From JBBPYC01 sp965218765 (GTDB lineage Bacteria > Pseudomonadota > Gammaproteobacteria > Burkholderiales > Burkholderiaceae_C), in the NCBI GenBank assembly GCA_965218765.1, contig CBDCLU010000002.1, positions 1,426,001 through 1,490,000 of the forward strand: a DNA stretch of 64,000 nucleotides, given 5' to 3'. Numbering within the stretch: position 1 is the first letter of the stretch; the number at the start of each line of letters is the position of its first letter. A model generated the notes under the pieces. It was not told the origin of the DNA. It saw only the letters and a program-made list of their open reading frames with translations, and made no database searches. Of the stretch, positions 58,295 through 64,000 are shown piece after piece. A program made the position numbers and the translations under genes.

Positions 58295-59272
58295 ATGCAG
58301 ACCTCGCCTTCCGATCCATCGCCAGCCGCACCCGACCCACGCTTCGCCGGCGCCAGCTGGTCAAACGAGCGCGAGCGCGGCAGCATGGCGGCGCTGTCCG
58401 CGTTCGTCTGGGTTGCGTTGCGCTTCGGCCGGCGTTTCGCGCGGCTGCTGCTGTTGCCCACCACAGCTTATTTTTTCGTGTTCGGCGGGCCGGCACGGCG
58501 CGCTTCCAAGGCCTGGTTGAACCGCACGCTGCCGCAGCCGGCGCGCTGGCGCGACGGGCTGCGCCATGTGTTCGCATTCGCGGCCGTCACGCTGGACCGC
58601 GTGTATTTCCTGAACGCGCGCTTCGATCTGTTCGACCTGCGCGTGCACGGCGCTGAACACTGCGTCGGCATCAACCAGGTCACGCCAGGCCTGTTCATGC
58701 TCGGCGCCCATGTCGGCAGCTTCGAAGCGCTGCGCGCCGTCGCGCATCAGCAGCCGGGCCTGGAAGTCGCGCTGCTGATGTACGAGGACAACGCGCGCAT
58801 GATCAGCCGCGTGCTGCAGGCGATCAACCCGCGCGCTGCGCAGGAGATCATCGCGCTTGGCCGGATCGATTCGATGCTGCACCTGCGCGACCGGCTGGAT
58901 CAGGGCCTGGTGGTCGGCATGCTGGCCGATCGCACGCTGGACGATGGCGATACGCTGGTCGTGACCTTCTTGGGCGAAGCGGTGCGGCTGCCGGCGGGGC
59001 CGTTTCGGCTGGCCGCGATCCTGCGGCGTCCGATCCTGCTGATGCTCGGGCTGTACCGCGGCGGCAATCGCTACGATGTGCATTTCGAGCCGATCCATGA
59101 TTTTTCCGCGCCTGCGCAGCAAGGCATCCCGCGCGCGCAAGGCGTGCAGCAGGCGGCCGACATGTACGCGGCGCGGCTCGAGCATTTTTGCCGGCTGCAC
59201 CCATACAACTGGTTCAATTTTTATGATTTCTGGCAGCAGGGGCAGCAACGTACGAACCAGCGCCCATCGTGA
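58295..59272 (+). CDS. LpxL/HtrB-like acyltransferase
   Basis: A 325-residue lysophospholipid/lipid A acyltransferase-fold protein. An N-terminal TM region (FARLLLLPTTAYFFVFGG) precedes the HX4E motif in LGAHVGSFEAL (H139, E144), and DRTLDDGDTLVVTFLGEAV and LPAGPFRLAAILRRP follow. Likely attaches the finished polyene or a fatty acyl group to the lipid head. ATG 58295 is preferred over an in-frame TTG five codons upstream. LolA gene starts 50 bases before its end. Confidence 0.9.
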   Translation: MQTSPSDPSPAAPDPRFAGASWSNERERGSMAALSAFVWVALRFGRRFARLLLLPTTAYFFVFGGPARRASKAWLNRTLPQPARWRDGLRHVFAFAAVTLDRVYFLNARFDLFDLRVHGAEHCVGINQVTPGLFMLGAHVGSFEALRAVAHQQPGLEVALLMYEDNARMISRVLQAINPRAAQEIIALGRIDSMLHLRDRLDQGLVVGMLADRTLDDGDTLVVTFLGEAVRLPAGPFRLAAILRRPILLMLGLYRGGNRYDVHFEPIHDFSAPAQQGIPRAQGVQQAADMYAARLEHFCRLHPYNWFNFYDFWQQGQQRTNQRPS

Positions 59273-59873
59273 GGCACGGCGCCGGCTCACTGCGCTGCTG
59301 GCCGCGGCGGTATTCGGCCTGCCCGCGCCGTGGCTTGCCGCGCAGACGGCTCCCGCGTTCGACTTGAGCAGCCTGCTGTCGATGATCGCGCGCATCGGCC
59401 CTTCGAATGCGACGTTCCACGAACGCAAGTTCCTGCGCGAACTGGATGCACCGGTCGACTCGTCCGGCGAACTGCACTTCGACCCGCCCGCCACGCTGGA
59501 GCTGCGTACATTGCAGCCCCGGATCGAGACGATGCGGGTGGACGGCCAGACGCTGACCCTGTCGCGCGGCCGGCTGCAGCGCACCCTGCAACTGGCTGAA
59601 CATCCGGAGATCGCAATCTACGTGGAGCCGATCCGCGCCGCGCTTGCGGGTGACCGCACGGCGCTGGAGCGCGGCTTCCTAACCGAGCTCAGCGGCGAGC
59701 CGGCCAACTGGAAACTGCGGCTCACGCCCAAGACCAGCGCTGCCGCCGCACCGGCCCAGGTCGAGTCGTTGCAGCTGTCCGGCCGCGACGCGCAGGTGCG
59801 CCAGGTCGAAGTGCGGCTGGCCGATGGCGATTACTCGGTGATGAACATCGAGCCGGCTGCGCCGCCGCGCTGA
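59223..59873 (+). CDS. LolA-like outer-membrane carrier protein
   Basis: A 216-residue periplasmic protein. A signal peptide (RRLTALLAAAVFGLPAPWLA, cut near LAAQ) leads to a LolA-fold domain: SNATFHERKFLRELDAPVDS, SGELHFDPPATLELRTLQP, ETMRVDGQTLTLSRGRLQRT. Aryl-polyene clusters include such a LolA relative, presumed to ferry the lipid through the periplasm. The start overlaps the LpxL gene by 50 bases. Confidence 0.82.
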   Translation: MISGSRGSNVRTSAHREARRRLTALLAAAVFGLPAPWLAAQTAPAFDLSSLLSMIARIGPSNATFHERKFLRELDAPVDSSGELHFDPPATLELRTLQPRIETMRVDGQTLTLSRGRLQRTLQLAEHPEIAIYVEPIRAALAGDRTALERGFLTELSGEPANWKLRLTPKTSAAAAPAQVESLQLSGRDAQVRQVEVRLADGDYSVMNIEPAAPPR

Positions 59874-59892
59874 CGCGCCGCTGCCACCGTCG

Positions 59893-62448
59893 ATGAGTCA
59901 AACAGGCGCTTCCGCCCGCAGCGGCATCGGCAACAGCTTGCGTCCGCGCGGCCTCCGCCTCGCGCTGGCGCTGTGGCTTGTGTTCGTGCTGGCTTGCGTG
60001 GCGATCATCGCGCGCACCGAATTTCGTGCGGATTTTTCCGCATTCCTGCCGAGCCAGCCGAGCGCCGCGCAGCAGGTGCTGGTCGAGCAGTTGACCAGCG
60101 GCGCGGGCGGCAGCTTGTTGCTGGTCGGCATCGAGTCGGCAAGCGACGGCCAGCCGGCGGCGCCCGAGACGGCGCGGCTCGCGCGCCTGAGCGCCCAGCT
60201 CGCCGCGCGGCTGCGGCAGGGCGACGTGTTCCGCTCGGTACTCAATGGGGAAACCGCTGGCACTGAAGACACCGGCGCGGACCAGCTGCTGTTCCGGCAC
60301 CGCTACCTGCTGTCGCCCACGGTCGATGCCGCACATTTCAGCGTCGCCGGCCTGCGCGATGCGGTGCAGGGCAGCATCGATGCGATCGCTTCGGGCAGCG
60401 GCCTGCTGGTCAAGCGGCTGCTCGCGCGCGACCCGACCGGCGAGATGCTGCGGCTCATCGACCGGCTGCTGCCGACCGGCGGTGGCCCGGCCTTGCGCGA
60501 CGGCCACTGGTTCAACGCGGACGGCCGCATCGCACTGCTGCTGGTGCAAACGCGCATGGGCGGCAGCGACATCGATGCGCAGCAACGCGCGATCGAGCGC
60601 TTACGCGGGACATTCGCCACCGTGCTGGCGGACGACCAGCGCAACACCCAGCCGGCCGGGGCAACCGCTCAGGGCCAGCAGGCCACGCCGCAATTGCTGA
60701 TCAGCGGCCCGGGCACGTTCGCGGTCGCCTCGCGCGATGCGATCAAGCGCGCGGTCGAGCGGCTGTCGCTGGTCGGCTCGCTGCTGATCCTGTCGCTGCT
60801 CTACACGATCTATCGATCGGTGGCGGCGCTGCTGCTGGGCGTGCTGCCGGTGGTCACCGCGGTGCTGGCCGGCATCGCGGCGGTGAGCCTCGGTTTCGGC
60901 ACGGTGCACGGCATCACGCTGGGTTTCGGCGCGACCTTGGTCGGCGAGGCGGTCGACTATGCGATCTACCTCTTCGTGCAGCGTGGTGGTGCGGCGCATG
61001 GTGCGAGCGCGGCGCTTGCGGCCGACGGTTATGCGCGCAACTTCTGGCCGACCATCCGGCTCGGGGTGCTGACGTCGGTCTGCGGCTTCGCAGCGCTGCT
61101 GCTGTCGGGGTTTCAGGGGCTGTCGCAGCTCGGGCTGTTTTCGATCGCCGGTATCGTGAGCGCGGCGATCGTCACGCGCTGGCTGTTGCCGGGACTGCTG
61201 CCCACGAATTTTCAGGTGCGCAACACGACCGCGCTCGGCAATCGGCTCGCGCGCATGATCGATCGATCCCGCCGGCTGCGCGTCCCCGCGCTCGCGCTGG
61301 CCGCCGCTGCGGTGGCCGTGCTGCTGCTGCGTGGGCCGCATCTGTTCAACGCCGAGCTGCTGTCGTTAAGCCCGGTGCCGATTGCGGCGCAGCGGCTCGA
61401 CAGCCGGTTGCGCGTGGACATGGGCGCGCCCGATGTGCGGTTTCTGATCGTGCTGCGCGGCCGCGATGCGCAGGACGCCCTGCAGCGCTGCGAGCGGTTG
61501 ACCAGCACGCTGGACCATGCGATCGAGCAAGGCGTGATCGGCGGCTGGCAGGCGCCCTGCACCTACCTGCCGAGCGTCGACGCGCAACTGGCGCGCCGCG
61601 CCGCGCTGCCGCCGGACGTCGAACTGCGGGCGCGCATGGCGCAGGCGCTGGACGGCCTGCCGCTCAGGCCCGCCACGATCGAACCGTTCTTCGCCGACGT
61701 GGCAGCGGCGCGGCAATCTGCGCCGCTCACACTGGCCGATGTGCAGGGCGCGCCGTTCGCTGGCGCGCTCGACGCGATGCTGACCGAAGTGCCCGCTGGC
61801 CGCGCTGGCGGCCCCGTGCATTGGAACGCGCTGGTGCAACTGCAGCCGCCGCGCCCGAGCCTGGCTGCGGGCCAGGCCAGTCCGGATGGCATCGATGCCG
61901 CCGCGCTGCGTGCACGCCTGGCGCCGCTGCTGGATGCAGACACGGTGCTGCTGGATCTGAAGACGGCATCCAACGACCTCTACCGGGACTATCTGCAGCA
62001 GGCATTGCGGCTGTCGGCGCTTGGATTGCTGGCCATCGCGGCGGTGCTGGGCTTCAGCCTGCGCTCGACACGCCGGGTGCTGGCCGTCGGCCTGCCGTTG
62101 TTGTCGGCGGTCGCGCTGGTGGCAGCAGGGCTGCATCTGCTGGGCGTGCAACTGAGCTTGCTGCACCTGGTCGGCCTGCTGCTGACGGTGGCGGTCGGCT
62201 CCAACTATGCGCTGTTTTTTGACACGCAGAGCCAGCCGGGCGAGCGCGATCCGCGCATCCATGCATCCCTGTCGTTCGCGGTGCTGACCACGGTGGCGGG
62301 CTTCGGCGTGCTCGCGTTCGCGTCGGTGCCGGTGCTCGCTGCGATCGGCATGACGGTGGGACCCGGCGCGGTCTGCGCATGGCTGCTTTCGGCTATTCTG
62401 AGCCGGCCGGCAGATGCGCCATCGGCGGCGTCGGACCGGTCGCGATGA
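59893..62448 (+). CDS. MMPL/RND-family lipid exporter
   Basis: An 851-residue inner-membrane transporter. After the first TM helix (LALALWLVFVLACVAIIA) comes a large periplasmic domain with FRADFSAFLPSQPSAAQQVL. Two six-helix-type TM blocks follow: LSLVGSLLILSLLYTIYRSV through WLLPGLLP, and LRLSALGLLAIAAVLGFSLR through TVGPGAVCAWLL. GFGATLVGEAVDYAIYLF and VAVGSNYALFFD are MMPL motifs. It most likely exports the aryl polyene lipid to the LolA-like carrier. Confidence 0.92.
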   Translation: MSQTGASARSGIGNSLRPRGLRLALALWLVFVLACVAIIARTEFRADFSAFLPSQPSAAQQVLVEQLTSGAGGSLLLVGIESASDGQPAAPETARLARLSAQLAARLRQGDVFRSVLNGETAGTEDTGADQLLFRHRYLLSPTVDAAHFSVAGLRDAVQGSIDAIASGSGLLVKRLLARDPTGEMLRLIDRLLPTGGGPALRDGHWFNADGRIALLLVQTRMGGSDIDAQQRAIERLRGTFATVLADDQRNTQPAGATAQGQQATPQLLISGPGTFAVASRDAIKRAVERLSLVGSLLILSLLYTIYRSVAALLLGVLPVVTAVLAGIAAVSLGFGTVHGITLGFGATLVGEAVDYAIYLFVQRGGAAHGASAALAADGYARNFWPTIRLGVLTSVCGFAALLLSGFQGLSQLGLFSIAGIVSAAIVTRWLLPGLLPTNFQVRNTTALGNRLARMIDRSRRLRVPALALAAAAVAVLLLRGPHLFNAELLSLSPVPIAAQRLDSRLRVDMGAPDVRFLIVLRGRDAQDALQRCERLTSTLDHAIEQGVIGGWQAPCTYLPSVDAQLARRAALPPDVELRARMAQALDGLPLRPATIEPFFADVAAARQSAPLTLADVQGAPFAGALDAMLTEVPAGRAGGPVHWNALVQLQPPRPSLAAGQASPDGIDAAALRARLAPLLDADTVLLDLKTASNDLYRDYLQQALRLSALGLLAIAAVLGFSLRSTRRVLAVGLPLLSAVALVAAGLHLLGVQLSLLHLVGLLLTVAVGSNYALFFDTQSQPGERDPRIHASLSFAVLTTVAGFGVLAFASVPVLAAIGMTVGPGAVCAWLLSAILSRPADAPSAASDRSR

Positions 62449-62454
62449 GATCCG

Positions 62455-63261
62455 ATGAAATGCTTTTTCCTGTCCGCTGCCTCGATCCGTGTGCTGGAGC
62501 GCGGGCTTGCAGGGACGCTATTGCTGGCGCTCTGCGCCACTGCGCTGACGGGCTGTCTGCCGCAGCGCGCGATCACCTCGCCGATGGAACGCATCTTCGA
62601 CGCCGCTGATCCGGCCCGGCGCAGCGACACGCTGCTGGTGCTGCTGCCGGGCGCGTTCGATCTGCCGAAGGACTTCGTGCGCGAAGGCTTCGTGACCGCC
62701 GTGCGCGAGCGTCGGATCGATGCCGACATGCTGATGGTGGACGCGCATACCGAGTACTACATGCAGCGCATCGTGCTGGAACGGCTGCAGGACGAAGTGG
62801 CGCGGCCTGCGCGCGCGCAGGGCTACCGACGCATCTGGTTTGCGGGGATTTCGCTCGGCGGCTACGGCTCGCTGCTGTTCGCGAAGGAGCACGGCGAGTT
62901 GATCGACGGCGTGTTCGCGATGGCCGCATTCCTCGGCCGGCGCGACATCCCGGCGGCTGTCGCCGCAGCCGGCGGCTTGGGCAACTGGCAGATCACCGCA
63001 GCCACGCCGGACGATCCGGACCGCTATTTGTGGCAGTGGCTGAAAGGCTACGTGGAGCTGCCAAGCGGCGGGCCCGACCGGCCGCCGCTCTATTTAGGCT
63101 ACGGAACAAGCGACCGTTTTGCTTCCAGCAACGAGTTGGTTGCGCGGGTCTTACCGGCGGAGCGGGTGTTCACGACGAATGGCGGCCACGACTGGGGGCC
63201 GTGGCGGCGCCTGTGGAATGCCTTTCTGGATCGCGCGCCGCTGCCGCGCCAAGCGCCATGA
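62455..63261 (+). CDS. Lipoprotein alpha/beta hydrolase
   Basis: A 268-residue lipoprotein (lipobox LTGC, Cys34) with an alpha/beta-hydrolase fold. Nucleophile elbow GISLGGYGS (Ser133), acid in GYGTSDRFASS (Asp220) and His in GGHDWGPW (His245) form a plausible triad. It could be an esterase or thioesterase acting on the periplasmic or outer-membrane lipid. It sits where many related clusters have a DUF3261 lipoprotein. The deacetylase overlaps its stop (ATGA). Confidence 0.82.
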   Translation: MKCFFLSAASIRVLERGLAGTLLLALCATALTGCLPQRAITSPMERIFDAADPARRSDTLLVLLPGAFDLPKDFVREGFVTAVRERRIDADMLMVDAHTEYYMQRIVLERLQDEVARPARAQGYRRIWFAGISLGGYGSLLFAKEHGELIDGVFAMAAFLGRRDIPAAVAAAGGLGNWQITAATPDDPDRYLWQWLKGYVELPSGGPDRPPLYLGYGTSDRFASSNELVARVLPAERVFTTNGGHDWGPWRRLWNAFLDRAPLPRQAP

Positions 63262-64000
63262 CGACGAGCGGCCCGGCACGTAGCTGGCGCCTGAGCCCGC
63301 TGCTGCGTGGTTCGGTCGGTCTGCATGCAGGAGCGGCTGCCATCACCCTGCTGGTGCCCGAACTCTGGCCCTGGGGCCTGGCAGCGCTTGGTGCTAACCA
63401 CGCGGTGCTGACGGCCAGCGGCCTGGTGCCGCGCAGCGATTGGCTGGGACCGAACCTGGTGCGACTGCCGGCGGCGGCGGGCGCCTGCATCGCGATCACG
63501 TTCGATGACGGACCGGAGCCGGCCGTGACGCCGGTGCTGCTCGACCTGCTGGAACGGCACGGTGCACGCGCGACGTTCTTCTGCATTGGCGCGCGGGTTC
63601 GTCGGCACGCAGGGCTTGCGCGCGAGATCGTGCGGCGCGGCCACCAGATCGAAAACCACAGCCACCGCCATGCGCACCACTTTTCGTTGTCCGGCCCGCG
63701 CGCCCTTTTGCGTGAGCTGGGCGACGCGCAAGCTGCCATCGCCGACGTGACCGGCCGCACACCGCTGCTGTTCCGCGCGCCGGCGGGCCTGCGCAACCCG
63801 TTCCTGGAGCCGGTGCTCGCGCGCCTCGGACTGCATCTGACCAGCTGGACGCGGCGCGGCTTCGACACGCGCGTGACCGATCCGAAGAAGGTGCTTGCGC
63901 GCCTGTTGCGCGGTTTGGCGGCCGGTGACATCCTGCTGTTGCACGACGGGAACTGTGCGCACACGGCAGGCGGCCGGCCGGTGCTGCTGGAGGTGCTGCC
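63258..64000 (+). CDS. Polysaccharide deacetylase (NodB homology), truncated by the window end
   Basis: The first 247 codons of a carbohydrate esterase family 4 enzyme. An N-terminal hydrophobic segment (AAAITLLVPELWPWGLAAL) precedes the NodB domain: TFDDGPEP (81-88) with the catalytic and metal Asp pair, ENHSHRH giving H134 and H138 as zinc ligands, FRAPAGLRNPFLE, and LLLHDGN near the edge. It removes N- or O-acetyl groups from sugars. Its overlap with the esterase gene ties it to the pigment cluster, suggesting processing of the glycan head group. The 3' end is outside the window. Confidence 0.9.
   Translation, partial: MTTSGPARSWRLSPLLRGSVGLHAGAAAITLLVPELWPWGLAALGANHAVLTASGLVPRSDWLGPNLVRLPAAAGACIAITFDDGPEPAVTPVLLDLLERHGARATFFCIGARVRRHAGLAREIVRRGHQIENHSHRHAHHFSLSGPRALLRELGDAQAAIADVTGRTPLLFRAPAGLRNPFLEPVLARLGLHLTSWTRRGFDTRVTDPKKVLARLLRGLAAGDILLLHDGNCAHTAGGRPVLLEVL

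Larger units (their letters stand above)
52161..64000 (+). other. Aryl-polyene/xanthomonadin-like biosynthetic gene cluster (left part, continues off the window)
   Basis: Twelve tightly packed plus-strand genes: halogenase-type flavoprotein, PlsC-like acyltransferase, GT2, ACP, COG4648 membrane protein, acyl ligase, FabZ-like dehydratase, LpxL-like acyltransferase, LolA-like protein, MMPL exporter, lipoprotein hydrolase and polysaccharide deacetylase. The ligase-ACP-dehydratase-acyltransferase-LolA-MMPL set is the known core of aryl-polyene clusters, which make outer-membrane lipid pigments protecting from oxidative stress. Ketosynthases, ketoreductase, methyltransferase and the aryl starter gene are not in view. 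Most junctions overlap or nearly touch. Confidence 0.85.

Noticed and set aside
1..64000. Genome-wide reassignment of TAG
   Set aside because: Several intact genes in the window end in TAG (for example at 1515, 4533, 4931, 5330, 11024, 27437), so TAG works as a normal stop; only local readthrough remains conceivable.
1..64000. tRNA, rRNA or CRISPR
   Set aside because: I looked in the intergenic gaps for cloverleaf ends, rRNA-like stretches and regularly spaced repeats and saw none; no covariance search could be run.

Overview
The window looks like a chromosome segment of a high-GC betaproteobacterium of the Burkholderiales, most likely Comamonadaceae. Grounds: the gene order nirB-nirD-nasA-ybiB-cobA; the block ilvB-ilvH-ilvC-pssA-leuA divergent from an ECF sigma/DUF3619/DUF3106/RDD cluster; the aat-bpt pair; and a short palindromic motif (GCTATC-A/T-rich-ATAGC) that I remember as common between Comamonadaceae genes. 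The family placement is inference.

Layout. 0-7.4 kb is an accessory island: an apparently intact IS2-group element (frameshift site, inverted ends and a possible 4-bp target duplication visible), a wrecked tyrosine recombinase, an ECF42-type sigma factor with four small partner proteins (VOC, two DGPF/YCII proteins, DUF1428), a beheaded monooxygenase, and remnants of a second IS3-family element and an IS5-family element. 7.6-12.9 kb holds yciH, two tandem Lin0512 paralogues, a TPR protein, an SDR, and two genes (DUF3429, a GT39-like membrane glycosyltransferase) broken only by in-frame TAG codons. 13.2-17.5 kb is a compact minus-strand operon: amidase, Bug-type binding protein, 6PGDH-like dehydrogenase, class A beta-lactamase. 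17.8-19.3 kb has RlpA and two Hsp20 genes separated by a perfect bidirectional terminator.

19.4-27.4 kb is assimilatory nitrate reduction: a consensus sigma-54 promoter with a candidate NtrC site, then nirB, nirD, nasA, ybiB and cobA (cobA feeds siroheme synthesis for NirB). 27.5-37 kb is housekeeping: a beta-propeller lipoprotein, thyA, folA, DUF4337, xth, aat, bpt, a GGDEF protein with a decayed EAL domain, and pbpG. 37.2-43.3 kb (minus strand) is branched-chain amino acid synthesis with pssA; leuA is preceded by a leucine-rich leader peptide and terminator hairpin, a classical attenuator. 43.7-51.9 kb has the ECF sigma cluster, a LOG protein, a PII protein, a DUF482 protein, ppa and a proton-pumping pyrophosphatase.

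52.2 kb to the right edge is a dense plus-strand aryl-polyene/xanthomonadin-like lipid-pigment cluster: halogenase-type flavoprotein, two acyltransferases, glycosyltransferase, ACP, membrane protein, acyl ligase, dehydratase, LolA-like carrier and MMPL exporter, followed by a lipoprotein esterase and a polysaccharide deacetylase cut by the window end. The ketosynthases and aryl-starter genes are not in view. This is the best candidate for an unusual system here. No tRNA, rRNA or CRISPR array was recognised.
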